Shown here: one piece after another, positions 17,789 through 25,887 of the stretch | How the letters are laid out: each line of letters starts with the position of its first letter | Numbering within the stretch: the first letter of the stretch is position 1 | Assembly (NCBI RefSeq): GCF_024399315.1 | Contig: NZ_CP075170.1 | Location: forward strand, 2,480,001-2,544,000 | From: Chryseobacterium sp. MA9 | GTDB lineage: Bacteria > Bacteroidota > Bacteroidia > Flavobacteriales > Weeksellaceae | DNA length: 64,000 bases | Direction: 5' to 3' | The notes under the pieces: generated by a model | What the model saw: the letters and a program-made list of their open reading frames with translations, nothing else | The model's database searches: none | Told to the model about the DNA's origin: nothing | Position numbers and translations under genes: made by a program

Positions 17789-18793
17789 TTACGCTTTGGA
17801 TAAAGAGTAAACTGCCTCTCTGAAAATTTCGTAAGATCTCAATCGTTTCTGATGGTCATAGATATGAGAGTTGATCATCAGTTCATCCACCTGGAATTTT
17901 TCCTGGAAATTTTTAAGCTTTTCCTGAATTTCTGCCTGATCTCCGATAAAAGTATATCTGAGTTTTTGTAAAACCATGGATTTTTCCATTGGTGACCAGA
18001 TTTCGTCCATATCATCAACAGGTGGTGCAAAAGGTTTTCTGTCATTTCTTACGATGTTGATGAAGGCCTGGAATAAAGTCGTAGAGATTTTGTGAGCCTC
18101 CTCCAAAGTTTCTGCTGCCACACCATTTACACAGGCAATGACATAAGGTTTATCCAGATATTGTGAAGGTTCAAAATGCTCTCTGTATATTTTAAAAGCC
18201 ATTTCCATCTGTTCCGGAGCAAAATGTCCTGCAAACGCATAGGGTAAACCCAGTTCCGCAGCAAGCCATGCGCTATCTGTACTTGATCCCAGAATATAGA
18301 TTGGAATATCCAGTCCTTCTCCGGGAATAGCACGAACCATAGCATCTGAATTTTCCTTAGAAAAATAACGCTGAAGTTCCAGAATCTGTCTTGGAAACTG
18401 TTCATTAATAATAGCTGGATTTCTTCCCAAGGCCTGAGCCGTCAATCCGTCAGTTCCAGGTGCCCTTCCTACACCAAGATCTATTCTTCCCGGGAAAAGT
18501 GATTCTAAAGTACCGAACTGCTCTGCTATAATCAGAGAACTGTGGTTGGGAAGCATAATTCCTCCTGACCCTACTCTGATTTTCTTCGTTCCGTTGGCAA
18601 TAAACCCAATTAAAACTGAAGTTGCAGAACTTGCTATACTTTCCATATTGTGATGCTCGGCCAGCCAGAATCTTTTATAATTTAAATTTTCAGCGTGATT
18701 AGCTAATGATAAGCTGTCCTGAAAAGTATCATGAATGCTTTTATCCTGCTTTACGGGGGCAAGATCTAAAACAGAAATTTCAAAATTTTTCAT
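17789..18793 (-). CDS. luciferase-like (LLM class) flavin-dependent oxidoreductase
   Basis: 334 residues from the ATG at 18793. Fourteen upstream codons are also open, but the family begins at MKNFEISVLDLAPVKQ, so this start was chosen. Bacterial-luciferase fold motifs: YKRFWLAEHHNMESIASSAT, IRVGSGGIMLPNHSSLIIAEQ and RIDLGVGRAPGTDG, typical of the YhbW/MsnO8 group that uses reduced flavin. The substrate is unknown. It is transcribed toward ribBA, with 68 bases between them, so cotranscription with the flavin-synthesis gene is possible. Confidence 0.9.
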   Translation of the reverse strand: MKNFEISVLDLAPVKQDKSIHDTFQDSLSLANHAENLNYKRFWLAEHHNMESIASSATSVLIGFIANGTKKIRVGSGGIMLPNHSSLIIAEQFGTLESLFPGRIDLGVGRAPGTDGLTAQALGRNPAIINEQFPRQILELQRYFSKENSDAMVRAIPGEGLDIPIYILGSSTDSAWLAAELGLPYAFAGHFAPEQMEMAFKIYREHFEPSQYLDKPYVIACVNGVAAETLEEAHKISTTLFQAFINIVRNDRKPFAPPVDDMDEIWSPMEKSMVLQKLRYTFIGDQAEIQEKLKNFQEKFQVDELMINSHIYDHQKRLRSYEIFREAVYSLSKA

Positions 18794-18980
18794 ATTGAGA
18801 TGTTTATTTTTCGTTGGTCTCAAAAAACCATACAAATTTAAAACATAAAAACTGCATTAGTTACTTTTTGTAATTAATAAAACCGATCGCTTAATTCAGG
18901 GAAAAACTATTGCATTTCAATTTTTCTTTATCTGATTTTATTTATACGATTTTTGAGTAAATTGCGTAACATAAAAAACC

Positions 18981-19436
18981 ATGAAAGCAAAAATAATGTA
19001 TATCGAAAACAAATCCTCTGGACATCACGGTCCGGCATGGATTGGTTTTGTTGAATTTTCAAAATCAGGGCAAACTGTTTATTTCGATAACAAGGCACTC
19101 AAAAAGCTCAAAAGGCCAGGAATCAATGCTAATCATTTTGATATAGAAACGGGAGAAGAATATTGGGTGTCCGGCGTTAAGAAAAATGGTCAGAACAGGC
19201 ACCAGTTTGGTGGTGGAAAAATTATGATTGATAAAAGTTCCATTAATGATTATCTGGAACTTGTAGACTTCAACTATATTGATGAAAAATATTTTGAAAT
19301 TGTTGAATTTTCCCAGACAGACAAAAACTTATTTAATGAAATAGAAAATACAGAAACTGAATTCAGAGACGAAAGTTATCATGCTACTTTTTATGATAAC
19401 AACCGAAGAAAATTAATTTTAGATACCAAAGTTTAA
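18981..19436 (+). CDS. conserved hypothetical protein, first of a two-gene unit
   Basis: 151 residues, no signal peptide or membrane segment. The N-terminal part MKAKIMYIENKSSGHHGPAW, IGFVEFSKSGQTVYFDNKAL and the YWVSGVKKNG segment look like a small all-beta domain common in Bacteroidetes. I recognise the type but know of no function. The C-terminal 50 residues are acidic. Its TAA shares one base with the ATG of the next gene (TAATG), so the two are probably translationally coupled. Confidence 0.75.
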   Translation: MKAKIMYIENKSSGHHGPAWIGFVEFSKSGQTVYFDNKALKKLKRPGINANHFDIETGEEYWVSGVKKNGQNRHQFGGGKIMIDKSSINDYLELVDFNYIDEKYFEIVEFSQTDKNLFNEIENTETEFRDESYHATFYDNNRRKLILDTKV

Positions 19437-19873
19437 TGAAGAATATTTATTTGCTCCTTTTATCATTCCTTTTAATAAGCTGTTCTTACAATCAATTTTA
19501 TAAAGACAGAGAGTCTGACAAAACAGATGGTGAAAAAATTCCCATAAAATTTTATTGGGAACTTCGTTATGGAAAAAATCCGGATGATATTTATAAGTTA
19601 TTTGGTGAAAAGTTTTTTGAGGTGACCGATAAAGAAAAACTTGTAAAACTTATGAATACAGTCAATGCGATTGGTCCTGTTGAAGAATATAATCTTGCCA
19701 AATGGGAAACAATGGTTGTGAAGGGAAGTAATGCACGAAGTCAATACTTCTTTGTGTACAATGTAAAAAGAGGGACTAAGAAAACAGAAGAATCTTTTAC
19801 TTTAGAAAAGAACAAAGAAGGGGACATAAAAATCGTTGGTTACAGAGTCAATCAAGATATGCTAAACGAATAA
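19436..19873 (+). CDS. hypothetical lipoprotein coupled to the upstream gene
   Basis: 145 residues. The N-terminus MKNIYLLLLSFLLISCSYNQ has a lipobox (LISC) with Cys16 as the lipidated residue. The rest is polar, with no family I recognise. The start overlaps the upstream stop by one base. A terminator follows directly, so this pair is a complete two-gene operon. Confidence 0.75.
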   Translation: MKNIYLLLLSFLLISCSYNQFYKDRESDKTDGEKIPIKFYWELRYGKNPDDIYKLFGEKFFEVTDKEKLVKLMNTVNAIGPVEEYNLAKWETMVVKGSNARSQYFFVYNVKRGTKKTEESFTLEKNKEGDIKIVGYRVNQDMLNE

Positions 19874-19876
19874 AAA

Positions 19877-19912
19877 TAAAAGGGTTTTGAACATTTTCAG
19901 AACCCTTTTTTA
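19877..19912 (+). terminator. terminator of the hypothetical pair
   Basis: Stem AAAAGGGTTTTG / CAGAACCCTTTT with an 8-base loop and a T run. Confidence 0.85.
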
Positions 19913-20039
19913 TTTTACAGGTTTTCGTTTAAGTGATTTTTAAAATAAACAATACGAATAAGTATATTTTAACAAAAATAATTCAATAAAAAGAGACATA
20001 TTCATTATATTCGTATACCAAATTTTTAAAAACTTTAAT

Positions 20040-20888
20040 ATGAACAAAAAAACAAACAGCCTGTTTTACAAGCAGATGCTGACAGGAAAAACTGTCTTTA
20101 TAAGTTTTCTTATTGCTGCAACTTTAGCATCCTGCAGTAAAAACAATGAAGAAATTACTTCTGAAGCTCAAACCAATGCATTCAACGCAGAGAATGTAAA
20201 AAAAGGACAATTGAACGGCCAGGAAATCACCTATGAAAGAAAAAACGGAATGAATTTTTTCCAGGGAGATATTGTTCTTACCGACAAACAATTATCAGAA
20301 GGTAACGAAGTTAATAAAGGCGGCGCCAGCTATTCAAGATGGCCAAGTGGTAAAATTTATTACACCATTGCCAGCAATATGGGTTCTATCAACGTCAATA
20401 AAATCAATTCTGCAATCAGCGAGTATAACAATAAAACCAATACTCAATGGATTTACCGCACGAATCAGTCTAACTATGTAGAATTTATTTTCGGAAGTTC
20501 ATCAGGATCAGACGGCTGGGCTCACATCGGCTATCAGGGTGGAAAACAGACAGTTTCTTTAGATCAATATATCTCTGTAGGATCAGTAATTCATGAAATG
20601 GGGCATACAGTAGGACTTTACCATGAGCATACGCGTAAAGACAGAGATCAATATGTAAAAATCCTGTGGAACAATATTCAAAACGGACAATCTTATAATT
20701 TCAATATTTATAATTCCGGAACAGATATCGGTCCGTTTAATATTAATTCTGTGATGATGTATTGGCCGACCTCTTATTCTAAAAATGGTTTACCAACGAT
20801 TACCAGAGCTGATAACAGCAATTTCACTTATAACAGAACCGGATTTACTACCGGAGATATCAATACCATCAATGCCATGTATCCTTAA
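20040..20888 (+). CDS. M12A (astacin/flavastacin-like) zinc metallopeptidase, lipoprotein
   Basis: 282 residues. A hydrophobic stretch ending ATLASCSKN gives a lipobox with Cys about residue 32. A second ATG at codon 13 (MLTGKTVFISF) would give a more usual signal length, so the start is uncertain. The catalytic motif HEMGHTVGLYHEHTRKDRDQYV is split here as HEMGHTVGLYHEH plus TRKDRDQY: HExxHxxGxxHE with three zinc His and the astacin Glu. The Met-turn reads SVMMYWPTSYS rather than the usual SxMHY. Flavastacin of a related flavobacterium belongs to this family. Probably a cell-surface protease; no T9SS sorting domain is present. Confidence 0.92.
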   Translation: MNKKTNSLFYKQMLTGKTVFISFLIAATLASCSKNNEEITSEAQTNAFNAENVKKGQLNGQEITYERKNGMNFFQGDIVLTDKQLSEGNEVNKGGASYSRWPSGKIYYTIASNMGSINVNKINSAISEYNNKTNTQWIYRTNQSNYVEFIFGSSSGSDGWAHIGYQGGKQTVSLDQYISVGSVIHEMGHTVGLYHEHTRKDRDQYVKILWNNIQNGQSYNFNIYNSGTDIGPFNINSVMMYWPTSYSKNGLPTITRADNSNFTYNRTGFTTGDINTINAMYP

Positions 20889-20910
20889 TTTTAAGAACTA
20901 CCTATCAATC

Positions 20911-20946
20911 AAAAAAAGAACTCTTATGAGTTCTTTTCTTTTTTAT
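20911..20946. terminator. bidirectional terminator overlapping the helicase stop codon
   Basis: A 10-bp stem AAAAGAACTC / GAGTTCTTTT with a TTAT loop. The loop contains the stop codon of the minus-strand helicase gene (20924-20926), so transcription of that gene would end right at its last codon. Confidence 0.82.
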
Positions 20947-23059
20947 AATTATAATGATTGATCAGAATCCTGATTTCATTAAATTCAAAATGACTAGGCA
21001 GTGCGCTTTTCCACTCAGTCAGCGTTTCATGAGGATTTTTGTAAAACTCATCTTCAAAAGCTTTGATCTTATCTGAAGTAATCACTCTTGAGATATCCAG
21101 CAATCCCTGTTCTGCAAATTTGGCAAGATGGCCAATAACCGTTTCTTTCACCAAACCTCTTTCCAAAGCAATTTCTCCTATGGTCTTTCCTTGCTCAAAC
21201 AACTGAAAGGTTAAAACCTGAGACGGAACTTTAGTTATTTTCAGATTGATTTCTTTATCATTTTTTTCATCTAAAAGTTTAGTTTCCAAAAGATAAATAT
21301 CTCTTAAGCTATTCAGGTATTCTTCAATATCTTCCAGCCAGTTTTTGAATTCCTCGTTATATTGCTTTAAGCCTTTCGCTCCTTTTATTTCAGCATAAAA
21401 CTCTTTCAAAGGATCGAAAATTTTATTTCTGGTTTCTGTAAAGAAGAAATTAACTGCTCCCTTTGCTTTACTTTCAATTTCGGACCAGTCTTCTTTCTTT
21501 TCAATAAAATTATTGATTTTCTGGAAAATGATTCGTTCCAGTTTTTCAAAGATTTTTCCAAGATTTACCACTTCATGTTTCAACTGAAGATAAAGCTGTT
21601 TAGTCTTGGCATGATCTATATTCTTGGTCACAATAGACAGGTTGTTCCACTCTTCTACTTCTTTTAAAAACCATGTACAATCAAGAGTACGAAGTACTTT
21701 TCTGATGCTGTAGTCATATTTTTCCTGATTCAGAATAGCTTCTACGTTGTCATTGGCAATAGTATCGCTATGAAAATGCAAAATCCTGTTATCCTTGAAA
21801 ATAACTTCAGGGGTAATTTTTGATTTTAAAACAATTCCTTCCAATGTTCTGCAACGGGATAAAGCCACATATACCTGCCCGGCAGTAAAACTTTTTCCGG
21901 CATCAATAATTACTTTATCAAACGTAAGTCCCTGACTTTTATGGATCGTAACAGCCCAAGCGAGCTTAATAGGAAATTGTTCAAAACTTCCCAATACTTC
22001 TTCCTGGATATTTTTATCGGTATCAAGGAAATATTTTTTCTGTTCCCAGGTTTCTCTTTTAACCACAATTTCCGTTTCACTTTCGTCCAGAACAACACGA
22101 ATTTCATTTTCATCCAATCCAATGATCTCTCCCAATTTTCCGTTGAAATATTTCTTTTCTCCGGAAATATCATTTCGGATAAACATGATCTGAGCTCCAA
22201 TTTTCAATTCTAAAAACTGTTCGTTTGGAAACTGGTTTTCTTTAAAATCACCTACAAGTTTAGCTTCATAAGTTTGAGGGTCTACTTTTATCTCCGCCAG
22301 TTTTTCCAGGTTGATTTCATCAGCCATTTTGTTGTGAGAACACAGGTATACGTAAGATTCTTTCCCCATATCAAAATCAGGATCGTATCTTTCGTTGAGG
22401 TAGTTAAAATCTATATTATCCACATCACCGTCACGGATAGCATTCAGTATTGCAAGAAATTCCTGATCAGACTGTCTGTAAACTTTTGTCAGTTCAATGG
22501 TAACAATCGGGATTTCCTTGATGGCATGGCTGTCAAAAAAGAAAGGTGAATTGTAATACATTTTCAGAATATGCTCATCCCTTACCACAGGCGGCAGTTG
22601 AAACAAATCCCCAATGAACAGCATCTGCACACCACCGAACCTTTGATTATTCCTTCTGATAAATCTTAAAGAAAAATCCATCATATCCAGAACATCAGCC
22701 CTCAACATTGAAACCTCATCAATGATAATGATCTCAACTTCTCTCAGAAGTTTCAGTTTATCTTTACGGTATTTGAAATGGGGCATCAGATCGGCAATAT
22801 TATTAGCCAAACTGGTGTCTATTCTTTCCGTTGTAGGAAGAAAAGTTCTCAACGGCAGTCCAAACATGGAGTGAATTGTAACTCCTCCCGCATTGATTGC
22901 AGCAATTCCTGTGGGAGCTACTACAATATGTTTTTTCTTTGTACGTCTTACAAAATCATTGAGAAACGTCGTTTTACCTGTTCCGGCTTTCCCGGTCAGA
23001 AAAACACTTCTGTTTGTATATTCTATTAAGTCAAAAAAATGATTGTTCATCGTTGTCAA
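20924..23059 (-). CDS. PIF1-like superfamily 1 helicase with C-terminal HTH domain
   Basis: 711 residues. Walker A FLTGKAGTGKTTFLNDF (about 19-35), VVAPTGIAAINAGGVTIHSM, Walker B IIIDEVSMLRADVLDMMDF, GDLFQLPPVV, and the SF1 motif near residue 380, WAVTIHKSQGLTFDKVIIDAG, typical of PIF1/RecD2-type 5'-3' DNA helicases. The last 100 residues contain a helix-turn-helix (LFEQGKTIGEIALERGLVKE) of the type found at the end of RecQ and some PIF1-like proteins. Probable role in genome maintenance. An alternative start lies three codons downstream (MNNHFFD). Monocistronic. Confidence 0.92.
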   Translation of the reverse strand: MTTMNNHFFDLIEYTNRSVFLTGKAGTGKTTFLNDFVRRTKKKHIVVAPTGIAAINAGGVTIHSMFGLPLRTFLPTTERIDTSLANNIADLMPHFKYRKDKLKLLREVEIIIIDEVSMLRADVLDMMDFSLRFIRRNNQRFGGVQMLFIGDLFQLPPVVRDEHILKMYYNSPFFFDSHAIKEIPIVTIELTKVYRQSDQEFLAILNAIRDGDVDNIDFNYLNERYDPDFDMGKESYVYLCSHNKMADEINLEKLAEIKVDPQTYEAKLVGDFKENQFPNEQFLELKIGAQIMFIRNDISGEKKYFNGKLGEIIGLDENEIRVVLDESETEIVVKRETWEQKKYFLDTDKNIQEEVLGSFEQFPIKLAWAVTIHKSQGLTFDKVIIDAGKSFTAGQVYVALSRCRTLEGIVLKSKITPEVIFKDNRILHFHSDTIANDNVEAILNQEKYDYSIRKVLRTLDCTWFLKEVEEWNNLSIVTKNIDHAKTKQLYLQLKHEVVNLGKIFEKLERIIFQKINNFIEKKEDWSEIESKAKGAVNFFFTETRNKIFDPLKEFYAEIKGAKGLKQYNEEFKNWLEDIEEYLNSLRDIYLLETKLLDEKNDKEINLKITKVPSQVLTFQLFEQGKTIGEIALERGLVKETVIGHLAKFAEQGLLDISRVITSDKIKAFEDEFYKNPHETLTEWKSALPSHFEFNEIRILINHYNYKKEKNS

Positions 23060-23131
23060 AAATACGGAAATGAATTGAATTTCTTACCTTGGCATAAGTT
23101 TTGAAAATTCTTAAAAAGAAAAAAGTTTATT

Positions 23132-23584
23132 GTGAAAAAATTATTCTTACGTTTCCCGATAATAGTATTATGTACTACATTAACTTTGGTTTCCTGTAAC
23201 ACATCCAAAAATGCAAATACCAATCTTCCTGTTGATATCGCAGACAGACCTCCTGATGAAGACAGCCAGAAGTATGAGCAGGCACAGCTTGATAAATTAA
23301 AAGCTTCTATTGAGTCTGAAGTGTCCGGAGAAAAATGTACAGATGCCAGTGAATGGGCATTTGCTCCTATGGGAGCAAAATCCTGTGGCGGACCTCAGCA
23401 GTATATTGCTTATCCAAAAAAAATAGAAACTGCTTTCTTACAGAGGGTAAACGATTATACAGAAAAAGTAAAAACTTTTAATGAAAAATATAATATCATG
23501 TCTGATTGTGTAATGATCACACCTCCTACATCTTTAAAATGTATTCAGGGAAAGATCAGACTGATCACTCCAGACATTAATTAA
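23132..23584 (+). CDS. hypothetical lipoprotein (GTG start)
   Basis: 150 residues starting at GTG (23132-23134), the only start that includes the full signal MKKLFLRFPIIVLCTTL, followed by lipobox LVSC. The mature part contains conserved-looking Cys pairs: EKCTDASEWAFAPMGAKSCG and SDCVMITPPTSLKC. These suggest a small disulfide-stabilised periplasmic domain, and proteins like it recur in Bacteroidetes without known function. It is divergent from the helicase and ends at a terminator. Confidence 0.8.
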   Translation: MKKLFLRFPIIVLCTTLTLVSCNTSKNANTNLPVDIADRPPDEDSQKYEQAQLDKLKASIESEVSGEKCTDASEWAFAPMGAKSCGGPQQYIAYPKKIETAFLQRVNDYTEKVKTFNEKYNIMSDCVMITPPTSLKCIQGKIRLITPDIN

Positions 23585-23616
23585 CTATAAAACAAAGGTT
23601 CTATATCAAATCGAAA

Positions 23617-23645
23617 AAAGCTCTGTCTCAGGACGGAGCTTTTAT
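23617..23645. terminator. bidirectional terminator
   Basis: Stem AAAGCTCTGTC / GACGGAGCTTT (one G-T pair) with a 4-base loop and T run, between convergent genes. Confidence 0.85.
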
Positions 23646-23660
23646 ATTCATTTAAAGTGG

Positions 23661-23748
23661 GTCAATAGTGAATTTTGCTTCGCAAGTGAATGGTAAATTT
23701 TGTATTAAAAAAATTGACAAGCACGGCAAATTGACTATTCACTTGACA
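23661..23748. repeat. intergenic inverted repeat, GTGAATTTTGCTTCGC type
   Basis: A left arm GCAAGTGAATGGTAAATTT (from 23682) is nearly complementary to AAATTGACTATTCACTTG (23728-23745), and an extra related word GTCAATAGTGAATTTTGC precedes it at 23661. The right arm abuts the stop of the carbonic-anhydrase-like gene. The structure could form a long hairpin in either transcript. Confidence 0.6.
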
Positions 23749-23750
23749 GG

Positions 23751-24287
23751 CTAGAATTGATGATCTTTTACATTCTCCTTATACCACGATGAGTATTTTA
23801 CATAGTTATCTGCAATTCTGTTTACTTCTCCTTCCAGTAACTGAGCATTAATATCTTTGATCTTTTTTGCAGGAACTCCACCCCAGACTTCTCCTGATTT
23901 GATATGAGTTCCCTGAGTTACTACAGAACCTGCTCCTACAATAGAATTTTCTTCCACCAAACAGTCATCCATTACAATAGCACCCATCCCGATCAGAACA
24001 TTATCTTTAATGGTACACCCATGAACGATTGCGTTATGTCCAATAGAAACATTATTTCCGATATTCAGCGGATGTTTCTGATAGGTACAATGAAGCATTG
24101 CGTTATCCTGAACATTTACCTTATCACCCATTTTTATATAGTGAACATCGCCTCTGATCACAGCATTATACCAAACGCTGCAGTCTCTTCCCATCGTAAC
24201 ATCACCAATAATGGTAGCAGTTTCTGCTAAAAAAGTGTTCTCTCCAATCTGTGGTGCTTTTCCTAAAAGTTCTTTTATAAGTGCCAT
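23751..24287 (-). CDS. gamma-carbonic anhydrase family protein
   Basis: 178 residues from ATG at 24287 (MALIKELLGKAPQIGENTF). Eleven upstream in-frame codons were rejected because family members start here. It is a left-handed beta-helix with hexapeptide repeats (IGDVTMGRDCSVWYNAVIRG, VNVQDNAMLH, IGNNVSIGHNAIVHGCTI) and the three zinc His expected in gamma-CA proteins (in AMLHCTY, SIGHNA and IVHGC). Many members of this YrdA/PaaY-like group have weak or no carbonic anhydrase activity, so the reaction is not certain. Confidence 0.92.
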   Translation of the reverse strand: MALIKELLGKAPQIGENTFLAETATIIGDVTMGRDCSVWYNAVIRGDVHYIKMGDKVNVQDNAMLHCTYQKHPLNIGNNVSIGHNAIVHGCTIKDNVLIGMGAIVMDDCLVEENSIVGAGSVVTQGTHIKSGEVWGGVPAKKIKDINAQLLEGEVNRIADNYVKYSSWYKENVKDHQF

Positions 24288-24334
24288 AATATTAATTTGA
24301 AAATTTGAAAATATGCCCAATTGAAAATGATGAT

Positions 24335-24422
24335 TTTCTGCCTTACAATCTCTGGTATCTAACTTCTAAATTACAGTGATAGCAAAAATCTAACTCTCAA
24401 TTTTCAGCTTCTAACTTCTAAT
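24335..24422. repeat. intergenic TTAGAAG/CTTCTAA-rich repeat
   Basis: The gap between the carbonic-anhydrase-like gene and nfu carries repeated words TCTAACTTCTAAATT, TCTAACTCTC and GCTTCTAACTTCTAA. Similar words recur in the right arm of the element at 48760 and belong to the same low-complexity family. Confidence 0.45.
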
Positions 24423-24425
24423 GCG

Positions 24426-24433
24426 TATTTTTG
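24426..24433 (+). promoter_or_regulatory. -7 promoter element of the nfu unit
   Basis: TATTTTTG matches TAnnTTTG exactly, 21 bases before the ATG at 24455. Confidence 0.55.
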
Positions 24434-24454
24434 TATCTCAAATTTAACGAAAAA

Positions 24455-25333
24455 ATGCGTACCGTACTTATAGAACCTACCGAAAACCCGAAAGTAATGA
24501 AATTTGTTGCAGATTACAATCTCATTCCGGGGTCTTTAGAGTTGGACAGAAATTCAGATATTTCAGAAATTCCTTTGGCACAGGAGCTTTTCAATTATCC
24601 ATTTGTGGAAAGAATTTTCATAACGGCTAATTTTGTAGCTGTGGCAAAACAGGATACCATAGAATGGGAACATGTAGCTGAAAGTCTGAAAAATGTGATT
24701 GAGGATGAATTATTGGCCAACCCAAGAATTTACCTTCAAAAGAAAAAAGAAATGTATCAGATCTATGCTGAAATGACTCCGAATCCTAATGTAATGAAAT
24801 TTGTATCAAGCAAGTTACTGATGGATGGTTTTGTGGAAGTAAAATCTATTGAAGCTGCTGAGGAAGTTCCTTTGGCACAGGCAATCTTTAAAGAATTTGA
24901 ATTTACAAAAGAAGTTTTCATTTCTGATAATTTTGTAGCTGTTACCAGAGATAATTCTGTAGAATGGCACCAGGTGATGATGACTGTTCGTGCACTTATT
25001 GCCGAGTATCTTCAAAACGGAGGTGAAATCTCTAAAATAGAACCACAGAAACACGAAAATCCTGTTGAAAAGATTATCAACAGAGATTATACGGAAGATG
25101 AGCAGAAAATTTCTGACATTTTAAATGAATATGTGGCTCCTGCAGTGGAAAATGATGGTGGAAAGATTTCATTGATGGAATATGACCAGGAGAGCAAAAC
25201 CGCAAAAATGCTTCTACAGGGGGCTTGTTCAGGCTGCCCAAGTTCTACAGCTACTTTGAAAAACGGAATTGAAAATATTTTAAAACAATTCGTTCCTGAT
25301 TTAGTAGAAAGAGTGGAAGCTGTAAACGGATAA
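24455..25333 (+). CDS. NifU/Nfu-type iron-sulfur scaffold protein with two Nfu_N domains
   Basis: 292 residues from ATG 24455 (MRTVLIEPTENPKVMKFVAD). Two homologous Nfu N-terminal domains stand in tandem: TENPKVMKFV...EIPLAQELFNYPFVERIFIT and TPNPNVMKFV...EVPLAQAIFKEFEFTKEVFI. They are followed by a C-terminal NifU domain with VENDGGKISLMEYD and the cluster-binding CSGCPSS motif (Cys-x2-Cys). It carries and delivers Fe-S clusters in the cytoplasm. It is the first gene of a likely nfu-reductase-hemH unit (gaps of 11 and 15 bases); hemH itself is an iron-using enzyme. Confidence 0.93.
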   Translation: MRTVLIEPTENPKVMKFVADYNLIPGSLELDRNSDISEIPLAQELFNYPFVERIFITANFVAVAKQDTIEWEHVAESLKNVIEDELLANPRIYLQKKKEMYQIYAEMTPNPNVMKFVSSKLLMDGFVEVKSIEAAEEVPLAQAIFKEFEFTKEVFISDNFVAVTRDNSVEWHQVMMTVRALIAEYLQNGGEISKIEPQKHENPVEKIINRDYTEDEQKISDILNEYVAPAVENDGGKISLMEYDQESKTAKMLLQGACSGCPSSTATLKNGIENILKQFVPDLVERVEAVNG

Positions 25334-25344
25334 TAATAACTGAA

Positions 25345-25872
25345 ATGCCCCAGGGAAAGAAAATTGTAGTCATTATTGGAAGTGCTTCAGAGAATTCCAG
25401 CAATCAGAGACTGATGGAACAGGTTCTGGAAAAGATGGAAAATACAGATTTTCAGATGTATGATAATCTTTCTGTTCTTCCTCATTTTGATACTGCCTTA
25501 ACGGATGAGAATACTCCTGAAGAGGTCTTGAAGATGAGGGAAGATATTAAAAATTCATCAGGAGTTATATTTTCTACTCCCGAATATATTTTCAGCATTC
25601 CTGGCAGATTAAAAAATATGCTGGAATGGTGTGTTTCTACAACCGTGTTTTCTGAAAAGCCTGTAGCCGTGATTACTGCTTCAGCCAGTGGAGAAAAGGG
25701 CCATGAAGAGTTATTATTAATTTTAAAAACTCTTGGCGCAGCAGTGGATGATAAACATCAGGCATTAATAAAAGGGATAAAAGGCAAATTTGACAGCAAT
25801 GGCTTACTTGAAAGTAATACCTTTGCTAAAGTATTAAAATTAGCAGCAGATTTTACAACCTCTGTTTCATAA
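25345..25872 (+). CDS. NADPH-dependent FMN reductase family protein
   Basis: 175 residues of flavodoxin-like fold: VVIIGSASENSSNQRLMEQV (phosphate loop), GVIFSTPEYIFSIPGRLKNM (flavin-binding SxPEY-x6-P-x2-LKN) and AVITASASGEKGHEELL. It reduces FMN or quinones with NAD(P)H; the substrate is unknown. It lies 11 bases after the Nfu gene and 15 before hemH, so it may serve iron or heme metabolism, for example as a flavin or ferric reductase, which is inference from position. Confidence 0.9.
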   Translation: MPQGKKIVVIIGSASENSSNQRLMEQVLEKMENTDFQMYDNLSVLPHFDTALTDENTPEEVLKMREDIKNSSGVIFSTPEYIFSIPGRLKNMLEWCVSTTVFSEKPVAVITASASGEKGHEELLLILKTLGAAVDDKHQALIKGIKGKFDSNGLLESNTFAKVLKLAADFTTSVS

Positions 25873-25887
25873 TTAAAAATTAGAATA

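Noticed and set aside
18794..18835. Longer start of the luciferase-like oxidoreductase
   Set aside because: The extra 14 residues are not part of the fold; the family starts with the SVLDLAPV strand shortly after the chosen ATG.
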